DNA of 64,000 nucleotides from positions 372,001-436,000 of the forward strand of contig NZ_NBWU01000005.1 of assembly GCF_002514735.1 (NCBI RefSeq). Reading direction: 5' to 3'. Position numbers and translations under genes: made by a program. This DNA comes from Sediminicola luteus (GTDB lineage: Bacteria > Bacteroidota > Bacteroidia > Flavobacteriales > Flavobacteriaceae). Positions 9,987 to 18,815 of this stretch are shown here, piece by piece (position 1 is the first letter of the stretch; every line of letters begins with the position of its first letter). The notes under the pieces are model-generated. The model was not told the origin of the DNA. It saw only the letters and a list, made by a program, of their open reading frames with translations, and did not search any database.

Positions 9987-10016
9987 GTGTAACGTTCGTA
10001 GAGGGTGGTGTAACGT
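9987..10016 (-). promoter_or_regulatory. Direct repeat, candidate LytTR-type operator
   Basis: The 9-mer GTGTAACGT occurs at 9987-9995 and again at 10008-10016, exactly 21 bases apart, or two helical turns. On the minus strand the sites read ACGTTACAC, with T or A before, matching the core of the LytTR half-site (W-A/C-C/A-GTT). Paired half-sites with a 12-base gap are how LytTR response regulators bind. A degenerate -7 box (TATTTTTA, 9947-9954) lies about 33 bases downstream, before the giant fibre gene. Function is inferred. Confidence 0.4.
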
Positions 10017-10431
10017 AAAATTGGAGGTATCAGGGATTTGCTTGTTTTTCGATATATGACACTTTTTATCGGATAAAGTCACGATTATGAAAGAAAAAAC
10101 TTGTTAAATAGCGTATTTTTGTTAGTGTTGATTACACTTTTTCATAAAAATCATGGGCTATATTATCTTTTTGGGCCTTTTTTGGCGAAAAACAGCACCA
10201 ATTTTTGAAGTAAGGTTGATTCCGGGATCCTCTCGAATATTTCCGGTAATAGGGAGTAGGTGTTATCGCCCGATTTCCGCACTAGGAGAGGCAACATGAT
10301 TTATGACCAAGTTGTGAGTTACCAGCTAGTTTTATGGCACCGAAGACAAGGTCCCATCGTTTTTCCCAATCAGATTTTCTGAATGAAGTACCAGGATCTG
10401 ATAGATATTGTGGTCTGTAAACTGATAGATA
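10017..10431. other. Intergenic stretch with no convincing gene
   Basis: Together with 9903-10016 this gap spans about 530 bases between two fibre genes. I find no ORF with protein-like composition; a 48-codon plus-strand reading frame from 10153 looks accidental. A 12-base direct repeat CTGATAGATATT (10398-10409 and 10422-10433) touches the stop codon of the upstream fibre gene. No clear terminator hairpin is visible. Confidence 0.5.
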
Positions 10432-13400
10432 TTATGGGGTAAGAGCAATTTCATACCAATTGTTGCCATCGCTGATTAAGGTCATACTGCCTAAATTCGT
10501 AATGGGGGTATTGGCATTGTAGGTATGAATAGGACTCCTTAAACTTTGTACCTGTTTATCGAATTGGATAGGATACTGTCTGGATACTATTCTATATTCG
10601 CGGCCCGGACAAGTCGCTGGATTTGGTAAAGAAATTGTCGTAGGGCCATTATAAATTAGGGTATGGTCGTTTTGATCAAGGGTAACGGCCCCTCTGACAA
10701 TTCGAACCGGGAATGCTACCGAGCCTCCAAGATCCATAACCGATGTTGGGTTGGGTTCGTTTATACCTACCTTCTGATAAGGGTCAATACGAATAGCCTC
10801 CGTTCCTGCTGTAACTATTCCCAGTCCGTCCGTCTCGGGCTGATATAGTCCTTCGCGACCACCGCCATTAGATCCGAAATGAAAACTTGGGTTGACTGCC
10901 GAACCTGAGCTGGCTTGGTAGTCATTGCTTCTTGTTCGGCCATTTACTTCCAAGGTGTTACCCGGCTCCATACTGGTGGTGCCAATCGCTATGTTGCCTC
11001 CATTAAGAAACATGTCGAAACCATTTAGATTATGGCGTCGGACATCTGTAAAAGTTAAATCGGTGGTGGCCATATTACCTGAAGGAAGACTTATGGTTCC
11101 TCCACCTTTGGATAGGCTTAATTCGTTACCACTTAAGCTCAGGGTCTGGATTTCGTTGGTGGTGCTGCCATCTACTTCGGTGGTTAGGTAGCCGTTATTG
11201 GCAACGAAATTGTCTACTTGGGCTTCGTTGAGTTGGGTGTCCAGGCTAGAAAGGTCGACACTGGCGTTGAAGCCGTTGTTGCTTCCTGTGAAATTTAATG
11301 AGGAGCCACTCAGGGCTACATTTGTGATAACGCCATCTGCGCCACCAGAGGGAAGGGTAATACTACCCCCACCGCTTGAAAGGCTTAACTCGTTACCACT
11401 TAAACTTAGGGTCTGGATTTCATTGGTGGTGCTACCATCGACCTCTGTTATCAGGTAACCATTATTGGCAACGAAATTGTCTACTTGGGCTTCGTTGAGT
11501 TGGGTGTCCAGACTAGAAAGGTCGACACTGGCATTGAAACCGTTATTGCTTCCGGTAAAATTCAAAGAGGAGCCACTCAGGGCAACATTAGTGATTACGC
11601 CATCGGCATCACCAGAGGGAAGGGTAATACTACCCCCACCGCTGGAAAGGCTTAACTCGTTACCGCTTAAACTTAGGGTCTGGATTTCGTTGGTGGTACT
11701 ACCATCTACTTCAGTGGTTAGGTAGCCGTTATTGGCAACGAAATTGTCTACTTGTGATTCGTTGAGTTGGGTATCCAGTCCGGAAAGGTCGACACTGGCG
11801 TTGAAGCCGTTATTGCTTCCGGTAAAATTCAATGAGGTTCCGTTCAGGGTTACGTTGGTGATTACGCCATCGGCGCTTCCGGTGGGTAGTGTTATGGTTC
11901 CACCACTACGGGAAAGGCTCAGTTCGTTACCGCTTAAACTTAGAGTCTGGATTTCATTGGTGGTGCTACCATCGACCTCTGTTATCAGGTAACCATTATT
12001 GGCAACGAAATTATCTACTTGGGCTTCGGAGAGCTGGGTGTTTAGGCTAGAAAGGTCGACACTGGCGTTGAAGCCGTTGTTGCTTCCTGTGAAATTTAAT
12101 GAGGTTCCGCTCAGGGCTACATTTGTGATAACACCATCTGCGCCACCAGAGGGAAGGGTAATACTACCCCCACCGCTTGAAAGGCTTAACTCGTTACCAC
12201 TTAAACTTAGGGTCTGGATTTCATTGGTGGTACTACCATCGACCTCTGTTATCAGGTAACCATTATTGGCAACGAAATTGTCTACTTGGGCTTCGTTGAG
12301 TTGGGTGTCTAGGCTAGAAAGGTCGACACTGGCGTTGAAGCCGTTATTGCTTCCGGTAAAATTTAATGAGGTTCCGCTCAGGGCTACATTTGTGATAACA
12401 CCATCTGCGCCACCAGAGGGAAGGGTAATACTACCACCACCGCTTGAAAGGCTTAACTCGTTACCACTTAAACTTAGGGTCTGGATTTCATTGGTGGTAC
12501 TACCATCGACCTCTGTTGTCAGGTAACCATTATTGGCAACGAAATTGTCTACTTGGACTTCATTGAGTTGGGTGTCCAGGCTAGAAAGCTCCACACTGGC
12601 ATTGAAGCCGTTGTTGCTTCCGGTAAAATTTAAAGAGGAGCCACTCAGGGCAACATTAGTGATTACGCCATCTGCACTTCCGGTGGGCAGGGTTATGCTA
12701 CCCCCACCGCTGGAAAGGCTTAACTCGTTACCGCTTAAACTTAGAGTCTGGATTTCATTGGTGGTGCTACCATCTACTTCAGTGGTTAGGTAGCCGTTAT
12801 TGGCAACGAAATTATCTACTTGGGCTTCGGAGAGCTGGGTGTTTAGGCTAGAAAGGTCGACACTGGCGTTGAAGCCGTTGTTGCTTCCGGTGAAATTCAA
12901 AGAGGTTCCGCTCAGGGCTACATTGGAGATTACGCCATCTGCGCTTCCGGTGGGTAGTGTAATGCTACCCCCACTGTGGGAAAGGCTTAATTCGTTACCA
13001 CTTAAACTTAGGGTCTGGATTTCATTGGTGGTGCTACCATCTACTTCGGTAGTTAGGTAACCGTTGTTATTTGCAAAAGAATCTACTTGGGCTTCTGAGA
13101 GTTGGGTGTCGAGACCAGATAAATCAATAGTGGCCCCAGCAGCTCCGCCACCCGTGAGCTCTAAGTTTTGACCGTTTAAGTTACCGCCCGTGATATAATC
13201 ATTTGTATCTAACCCGGTACCTCCCCCGGTAAGGGTGGCCCATGTATAGTTACCTGCGCCATCGGTAACCAAAACATCCCCGGCTGAAGCCGTTGTATCA
13301 CTCGGCAGTTCCAATTCGTTGGTAGGATCGTCATCGAGTTCCACGGTCAGAAAGCCGTTGTTGTTTACAAAAGCGTCTACTTGGGTTTCGGAGAGCTGGG

Positions 13401-14472
13401 TGTCTAGGCTAGAAAGGTCGACACTGGCGTTGAAGCCGTTGTTGCTTCCGGTAAAATTTAAAGAGGAGCCACTCAGGGCAACATTAGTGATTACGCCATC
13501 TGCGCTTCCGGTGGGCAGGGTTATGCTACCACCACTACGGGAAAGGCTTAATTCGTTACCGCTTAAACTTAGGGTCTGGATTTCGTTGGTGGTGCTGCCA
13601 TCTACTTCAGTGGTTAGGTAGCCGTTATTGGCAACGAAATTGTCTACTTGGGCTTCGTTGAGTTGGGTGTTCAGGCTAGAAAGGTCGACACTGGCGTTGA
13701 AGCCGTTGTTGCTTCCGGTAAAATTTAAAGAGGAACCACTCAGGGCAACATTAGTGATTACGCCATCTGCGCTTCCGGTGGGCAGGGTTATGCTACCCCC
13801 ACTGCGGGAAAGGCTTAATTCGTTACCACTTAAACTCAGGGTCTGTATTTCGTTGGTGGTGCTGCCATCGACCTCTGTTATCAGGTAACCATTATTAGCA
13901 ACGAAATTGTCTACTTGGGCTTCGTTGAGTTGGGTGTCCAGGCTAGAAAGCTCCACACTGGCATTGAAGCCGTTATTGCTTCCGGTAAAATTCAAAGAGG
14001 TTCCACTCAGGGCTACATTGGTGATTACGCCATCTGCGCTTCCGGTGGGTAGTGTAATGCTACCCCCACTACGGGAAAGGCTTAACTCGTTACCGCTTAA
14101 ACTCAGGGTCTGGATTTCGTTGGTGGTGCTGCCATCGACCTCTGTTGTCAGGTAACCGTTGTTGGCGACCATGGCATCAACCTCTGCTTCGCCAAGTCGC
14201 GCACTAGCATTACAAAGATTTAACCAAGATGAACCGTTATAGTAGTAAACACAGCTACTATCGATATTATACACCATAGCCCCTGCCAACGGATGGATCG
14301 CTTGCATTTGGACTTCGTTTAACCGTGGTATTACAAAGGCCCGTTCGGTACTTTCCAATTCCAATACCGATGCCGGATGTAGGTCTTGTGGGTTGTCTCC
14401 GATTTTAATCTGTCCTAGGGCTAGTTGTGCACTTAAAACAACCATTAATACCAAGGTCAATCGCTTCTTCAT
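10432..14472 (-). CDS. Tail-fibre-like secreted repeat protein (1346 residues)
   Basis: It has a signal peptide (MKKRLTLVLMVVLSAQLALGQ), then the shared head (IKIGDNP, ELESTERAFVIPR, VYNIDSSCVYYYNG). The body holds eleven 89-residue units typified by TNEIQTLSLSGNELSLS and SLNFTGSNNGFNASVDLSSLDTQL. After three units comes one divergent 98-residue block (PTNELELPSDTTASAGDVLVTDG) that matches the repeat of the 800-residue paralog. The C-terminal 250 residues contain an EVNGRTRSNDY / GTEAIRID segment shared with that paralog and end in a beta-rich module (CPGREYRIVSR ... SDGNNWYEI). It has no T9SS sorting signal and no membrane anchor beyond the signal peptide. It is probably an extracellular trimeric fibre; the target is unknown. 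Confidence 0.85.
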   Translation of the reverse strand: MKKRLTLVLMVVLSAQLALGQIKIGDNPQDLHPASVLELESTERAFVIPRLNEVQMQAIHPLAGAMVYNIDSSCVYYYNGSSWLNLCNASARLGEAEVDAMVANNGYLTTEVDGSTTNEIQTLSLSGNELSLSRSGGSITLPTGSADGVITNVALSGTSLNFTGSNNGFNASVELSSLDTQLNEAQVDNFVANNGYLITEVDGSTTNEIQTLSLSGNELSLSRSGGSITLPTGSADGVITNVALSGSSLNFTGSNNGFNASVDLSSLNTQLNEAQVDNFVANNGYLTTEVDGSTTNEIQTLSLSGNELSLSRSGGSITLPTGSADGVITNVALSGSSLNFTGSNNGFNASVDLSSLDTQLSETQVDAFVNNNGFLTVELDDDPTNELELPSDTTASAGDVLVTDGAGNYTWATLTGGGTGLDTNDYITGGNLNGQNLELTGGGAAGATIDLSGLDTQLSEAQVDSFANNNGYLTTEVDGSTTNEIQTLSLSGNELSLSHSGGSITLPTGSADGVISNVALSGTSLNFTGSNNGFNASVDLSSLNTQLSEAQVDNFVANNGYLTTEVDGSTTNEIQTLSLSGNELSLSSGGGSITLPTGSADGVITNVALSGSSLNFTGSNNGFNASVELSSLDTQLNEVQVDNFVANNGYLTTEVDGSTTNEIQTLSLSGNELSLSSGGGSITLPSGGADGVITNVALSGTSLNFTGSNNGFNASVDLSSLDTQLNEAQVDNFVANNGYLITEVDGSTTNEIQTLSLSGNELSLSSGGGSITLPSGGADGVITNVALSGTSLNFTGSNNGFNASVDLSSLNTQLSEAQVDNFVANNGYLITEVDGSTTNEIQTLSLSGNELSLSRSGGTITLPTGSADGVITNVTLNGTSLNFTGSNNGFNASVDLSGLDTQLNESQVDNFVANNGYLTTEVDGSTTNEIQTLSLSGNELSLSSGGGSITLPSGDADGVITNVALSGSSLNFTGSNNGFNASVDLSSLDTQLNEAQVDNFVANNGYLITEVDGSTTNEIQTLSLSGNELSLSSGGGSITLPSGGADGVITNVALSGSSLNFTGSNNGFNASVDLSSLDTQLNEAQVDNFVANNGYLTTEVDGSTTNEIQTLSLSGNELSLSKGGGTISLPSGNMATTDLTFTDVRRHNLNGFDMFLNGGNIAIGTTSMEPGNTLEVNGRTRSNDYQASSGSAVNPSFHFGSNGGGREGLYQPETDGLGIVTAGTEAIRIDPYQKVGINEPNPTSVMDLGGSVAFPVRIVRGAVTLDQNDHTLIYNGPTTISLPNPATCPGREYRIVSRQYPIQFDKQVQSLRSPIHTYNANTPITNLGSMTLISDGNNWYEIALTP
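11120..14160 (-). repeat. Tandem array of 267-bp coding units (89 residues)
   Basis: The segment encoding TNEIQTLSLSGNEL recurs every 267 bases: eight times between about 11146 and 13015, then three times from 13576 to 14110. The gap between the two groups is 561 bases, one normal unit plus a 294-base foreign unit. Within units, the choice of SRSGG, SSGGG, SHSGG or SKGGG varies in a mosaic way. Confidence 0.93.
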
Positions 14473-14639
14473 TCCTTCCCGATTTGTGGTTTGGGATAGG
14501 GAATTTGGAGTAATCCGCGGAGAAACTGTTAAACCGGGGGACTAGTCGTAGTTAAAAAACGATTAGCGGGAGCACTATTAGGGTTTTCCCTAGGTTGGGT
14601 GTTTCCTGAAAATAGTGTTTTTCAAATAGCTGCTTTGAA

Positions 14640-15779
14640 CTAGTTCGAGAGATAAAGATACCCTTGATATTCGCGATCGACATCGTGAAGGGTAAGCAGG
14701 TAAAAATATACGTCGGAGGGTAGTAATTTCCCTTTTTCCGGCAATAGGGATTCATTATTGGCTATTCCCTTAAACTCATCGGTATAGTTCTCTTGTTCGA
14801 ACACTTTTACCATATACCTATTGTAGATGGTAAGTTTATTATTCGGTGAGTCTTCCGTTTCCGGAATAGTTAGGGCATCGTTGATTCCGTCTCCGTTCGG
14901 ACTCATAAAATAATCATCTAATTTGGTAAGTCTACTGATATCACCTAAACTGCCTAAGGCAATGGCACTGTATTCGTCAGGTATAAAATAATCAGATGTT
15001 ATGGTTCCTGTTCGAAGGTCTCCGCCTACATTGGTTTTACCTAAATCTACCCATAATCCGGTTGCCTTACTAAAACCAACAACGGTAAGTTTGTCCAAAT
15101 CTTCAACGATTTGGTCAATAAGGCTATGTGTTAGCCAGGGTAAGGTTACTGCGGTTAAAGTGGTTGCATCTAATTGCCAAAATTCTATTTCACTTACGTT
15201 GTCAATAGTAAAATGTCTTTGGGTAGTCGGAAAACTTAAGCCCCCATTTATGGGCGAGTTCGGGTTTTCGGGGCGGTAGATTGCTTGTGCGGTCATTGCC
15301 CTAGTATTTGAAATGGCGGTTAAGGGCATATAGGTACCGTTGGCACCCAAAGGGAATTCAAAGTTCAATTGTCCAATAACAGAAGCGTAGCCATTAATGT
15401 GGGTATCGTTACCCGAACCGGTGTGAAAGGCCTCCGGATTAAATTGAAGACTTACGTTCTCATCGCTACGGTCGGTTCGTATGCTGCCTTCTATTAAATT
15501 TAGATTGTTCGAAACGCCTAAAGAGTTATAAAGCGATACATGGGCGGGGTTCATCACTTCCAAATCGTACACAACGGGCATTACCTGACCTTGTAGCTGT
15601 AGATGTCGATTACCATAAAACCCGGCCAAACCTAGGTTTTGGTCCATAGGGCTATCGTTAATCCAATCGGTATGTACTCCCAGCTTACCCTCGTCATGAA
15701 TACGCATATTACCGTTTACATATAGGGCGGTTTGGGCCTGAAGTTGAAAAACGAAAAGTAAACCGAATAAAATCCTCAT
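14640..15779 (-). CDS. T9SS type-B sorted (gliding motility-associated C-terminal) protein
   Basis: 379 residues with a short signal peptide (MRILFGLLFVFQLQAQ). The last ~90 residues are a CHU_C-type domain: DYFMSPNGDGINDALTIP, then a Y-N-R-Y segment, then a final aromatic beta-strand (GYLYLSN). PNGDGIND is the hallmark of type-B T9SS cargo exported across the outer membrane. The middle (residues 17-290) is beta-rich, begins LYVNGNMRIHDEGKLGVHTDW and has no named family I can recognise. It starts 9 bases behind the stop of the 944-residue fibre gene, so the two are very likely one operon. As the only protein in the cluster with a T9SS signal, it could anchor or present the fibres, which is inference. 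Confidence 0.85.
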   Translation of the reverse strand: MRILFGLLFVFQLQAQTALYVNGNMRIHDEGKLGVHTDWINDSPMDQNLGLAGFYGNRHLQLQGQVMPVVYDLEVMNPAHVSLYNSLGVSNNLNLIEGSIRTDRSDENVSLQFNPEAFHTGSGNDTHINGYASVIGQLNFEFPLGANGTYMPLTAISNTRAMTAQAIYRPENPNSPINGGLSFPTTQRHFTIDNVSEIEFWQLDATTLTAVTLPWLTHSLIDQIVEDLDKLTVVGFSKATGLWVDLGKTNVGGDLRTGTITSDYFIPDEYSAIALGSLGDISRLTKLDDYFMSPNGDGINDALTIPETEDSPNNKLTIYNRYMVKVFEQENYTDEFKGIANNESLLPEKGKLLPSDVYFYLLTLHDVDREYQGYLYLSN

Positions 15780-15788
15780 GTTTTTGCT

Positions 15789-18623
15789 TTAGTTGATTTG
15801 TTGCCAGTTGGTACCGTCGCTTTGCAATGTAACGGTTGAGTTGATTTGAATTAACGTAATATTTGCTCCAGAACTTGAGATGAAAATATTAAGTGTACTT
15901 GGATGGATTACATTTACATTTCCGCCTGTTAAGTTTTTTAAGTTAATTACACGCCCGATACTTGCATTTGCAGGTGGTAATGTGACTTGGGAAACTCCTG
16001 GATTTAAGATAAGGGTATAATCATTGTTGCCGACAACAATATCGGAGTTTACAGGTCTTATAGGTAGGGTAAATGAACTATTTATAGTAGTTGCCCCTAT
16101 TTGAAGGGTGCCTGTGCTGTTAATGTTCTTAGTGCCAAGGGATTCATCTAGCTCTAAAGCTCCAGTTGTAGCATTTTGGATCAATCCGTTTCCGGCTACA
16201 TCGGCATTTATCCTAGTTCTATCCACTCCATCAGTGTTGATATCCAATGTGTAAGGGTCGACATTTGTACCCATTCCGTTTCTGGTCAGAGCACCACCAG
16301 CGGTGGCATTGGTAACCTCGTTTCCTATGGTTCCATCGGTTTCGGTGATATCAAGTGTCGAATCGTCTACCAAAACCCAATCGGTACCATTCCATTGCAT
16401 GATTTGTCCTACTGCGGTTCCATTGGCAATGTTTGTTAGGGCAACACCGTCCAAATCGATTTCTATGGAGCCGTCGGCATTTTGTGTTAAGCCAGTTCCG
16501 GCCACATTGGCGTTTATCCTAGTTCTATCCACTCCGTCAGTGCTGATATCCAATGTGTAAGGGTCGGCATTCGTACCCATTCCGTTTCTGGTCAGGGCAC
16601 CACCAGCAGTGGCATTGGTAACCTCGTTTCCTATGGTTCCGTCAGTCTCGGTGATATCAAGTGTCGAATCGTCTACCAAAACCCAATCGGTACCATTCCA
16701 TTGCATGATTTGACCTACTGCGGTTCCATTGGCAATGTTTGTTAGGGCGACACCGTCCAAATCGATTTCTAAGGAGCCGTCGGCATTTTGTGTTAAGCCA
16801 GTTCCGGCCACATTGGCGTTTATCCTAGTTCTATCCACTCCGTCAGTGCTGATATCTAAAGTGTACGGGTCGGCATTTGTACCCATTCCGTTTCTGGTCA
16901 GGGCACCACCAGCGGTGGCATTGGTAACCTCGTTTCCTATGGTTCCGTCAGTTTCGGTGATATCAAGTGTCGAATCGTCAACCAAAACCCAATCGGTACC
17001 ATTCCATTGCATGATTTGACCAACTGCGGTTCCATTGACAATGTTTGTTAGGGCGACACCGTCCAAATCGATTTCTATGGAGCCATTGGCATTTTGTGTT
17101 AAGCCAGTTCCGGCCACATTGGCGTTTATCCTAGTTCTATCCACTCCGTCAGTACTGATATCTAAAGTGTACGGGTCGGCATTCGTACCCATTCCGTTTC
17201 TGGTCAGGGCACCACCAGCAGTGGCATTGGTAACCTCGTTTCCTATGGTTCCGTCAGTTTCGGTGATATCAAGTGTCGAATCGTCTACCAAAACCCAATC
17301 GGTACCATCCCATTGCATCACTTGGCCGTTGGTGTTTCCGTTGGCTAAGTTATTTAGTCCTACCCCATCGATAGCAATTTCCAATGAGCCATTTCCTATA
17401 TTTTGCGAAAGTCCAGTGCCGGCTACATCGGGATTTAACTTGGTAGCTGTTATCACATCATTAGCAATACTCAACGTCACATTTTCCAAGGTGGCGTTCG
17501 CTCCTCCAGTCACATTTAGGTCGGTAGAAGTTATTGATCCATCTCCCGTAAAATTACTTAAATCAACGGTTTGTACGGGTTGATTGTCATTTTCAACCGC
17601 TAATGAAAGGGTGTTTGAAGCAGCATCGAAACCGAAGGTCTCAATTTGTTGGTCGTCAGAGCCAATATCGGATAGGGCGACACCTAAGGTGCCTTGGCTA
17701 TCGGTTATTTCCAGATTACCACCGTTTACCGCAAATTGGGTGTTGGTCTCATTTGATGCACTTATATCGCCATCGTCGGTAATATGGGTGTTGATAGCCG
17801 AAGTATTATTCGTAATATTGGTACTGTTGTTGGCTATCTGCCCACTAACGGAGGTAGCCAATTGAATTGGATTTGTTACTGAACCGTTCCCCGTTATGGT
17901 AGTGCCATCGGTTTCTACACTGATCAAAACATCGCGGGCTACCCATTCTACCGAAGTACCGTTGGTATTGGTCATTAGAACCGATTCCGGAAGCCCCTGA
18001 GGATCCATTTTTATTGGCGTAATGGTAGTGTTAGCTATTTTTTCGTTGGTAACTGCGCCTTGCGACAGCTTTTCGTTGGTAATGTTCAGGTCGTTGATTT
18101 TTTCAGAGGTAATAGATCCGTTACCAATGTCTACACTGCTTAAACTACCGTCTATGATATGTTCGCTTCCGATAATACCTACTTTAAGATCGTAACTATT
18201 ATTGGCCGTATCGTGTTCTATGACCAGACTTCTGTCAGAGGTAAAACCAGGATTGATATCGACCAAACCTATATCGACGGTATTGTCGTCGCTATCGGTC
18301 AGTATCAGTCTATTGTTTTCCATGGTTAAACTTACATTGGTCGTGTTGGCATCTACGGTTGAGCAAAGACTGGTCCAGGCGGTGCCATTATAATAATGAA
18401 CACATTGAGAGTCGGTATTGTAAACCAAGGCGCCATGCAGGGGCTGTATGGCTTGCATTTGTATTTCCGTGACACGCGGAATAACCAAGGCACGATCCAA
18501 ACTTTCCAATTCCAATACCGAAGCAGGATGTAGGTTTTGTGGATTATCACCAATCTTGATTTGGCCCCAGCTGAAATTGAAGAGCACAAAGCATAACCCA
18601 AAAAGAAGGGGTTTTACATTCAT
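15789..18623 (-). CDS. Tail-fibre-like secreted repeat protein (944 residues)
   Basis: It has a signal peptide (MNVKPLLFGLCFVLFNFSWGQ) and the shared head (IKIGDNPQ, ELESLDRALVIPR, VYNTDSQCVHYYNG). Residues 100-420 are non-repetitive fibre sequence with IANNSTNITNNTSAIN-type heptads. Four 102-residue units follow (MQWNGTDWVLVDDSTLD ... GALTRNGMGTNADPYTLD). The C-terminal ~100 residues (DYTLILNPGVSQVTLPP ... TLQSDGTNWQQIN) resemble the end of the 1346-residue paralog. It is co-directional with and 9 bases ahead of the T9SS type-B gene. A TAnnTTTG -7 element lies about 55 bases before the start. No sorting domain is present in this protein itself. Confidence 0.85.
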   Translation of the reverse strand: MNVKPLLFGLCFVLFNFSWGQIKIGDNPQNLHPASVLELESLDRALVIPRVTEIQMQAIQPLHGALVYNTDSQCVHYYNGTAWTSLCSTVDANTTNVSLTMENNRLILTDSDDNTVDIGLVDINPGFTSDRSLVIEHDTANNSYDLKVGIIGSEHIIDGSLSSVDIGNGSITSEKINDLNITNEKLSQGAVTNEKIANTTITPIKMDPQGLPESVLMTNTNGTSVEWVARDVLISVETDGTTITGNGSVTNPIQLATSVSGQIANNSTNITNNTSAINTHITDDGDISASNETNTQFAVNGGNLEITDSQGTLGVALSDIGSDDQQIETFGFDAASNTLSLAVENDNQPVQTVDLSNFTGDGSITSTDLNVTGGANATLENVTLSIANDVITATKLNPDVAGTGLSQNIGNGSLEIAIDGVGLNNLANGNTNGQVMQWDGTDWVLVDDSTLDITETDGTIGNEVTNATAGGALTRNGMGTNADPYTLDISTDGVDRTRINANVAGTGLTQNANGSIEIDLDGVALTNIVNGTAVGQIMQWNGTDWVLVDDSTLDITETDGTIGNEVTNATAGGALTRNGMGTNADPYTLDISTDGVDRTRINANVAGTGLTQNADGSLEIDLDGVALTNIANGTAVGQIMQWNGTDWVLVDDSTLDITETDGTIGNEVTNATAGGALTRNGMGTNADPYTLDISTDGVDRTRINANVAGTGLTQNADGSIEIDLDGVALTNIANGTAVGQIMQWNGTDWVLVDDSTLDITETDGTIGNEVTNATAGGALTRNGMGTNVDPYTLDINTDGVDRTRINADVAGNGLIQNATTGALELDESLGTKNINSTGTLQIGATTINSSFTLPIRPVNSDIVVGNNDYTLILNPGVSQVTLPPANASIGRVINLKNLTGGNVNVIHPSTLNIFISSSGANITLIQINSTVTLQSDGTNWQQIN
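16190..17340 (-). repeat. Tandem array of four 306-bp coding units (102 residues)
   Basis: The segment encoding GQIMQWNGTDWVLVDD recurs near 16388, 16694, 17000 and 17306, a constant 306-base period. The first unit in the protein differs most (MQWDG; GNGSLEIAIDGVGLNN). The other units are almost identical, with DGSI/DGSL/NGSI variants. Confidence 0.93.
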
Positions 18624-18677
18624 ATCATAGCATTTTTAGGTCAGGTCAGGGTGGTAAAAATATGGAAGTCAGATAGT

Positions 18678-18685
18678 CAAATGTA
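18678..18685 (-). promoter_or_regulatory. Candidate -7 element before the 944-residue fibre gene
   Basis: The minus strand reads TACATTTG, a full match to the Bacteroidota -7 consensus TAnnTTTG, 55 bases before the start codon. I see no TTG at the usual -33 spacing. Confidence 0.4.
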
Positions 18686-18815
18686 ATACGATGGACAAGT
18701 GGAATGGTAATACCGATAAAAGGGAACAAGTTATAAAATGCCTTACAAACAACTAGTGGGTCACTAACCAAAGGAAAGGTGCTATTGTAACTATTTATGC
18801 GTTCCATTCTTGTGC

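Noticed and set aside
10153-10300. Small plus-strand frame in the gap between fibre genes
   Set aside because: About 48 codons with no promoter and no protein-like pattern; probably accidental.
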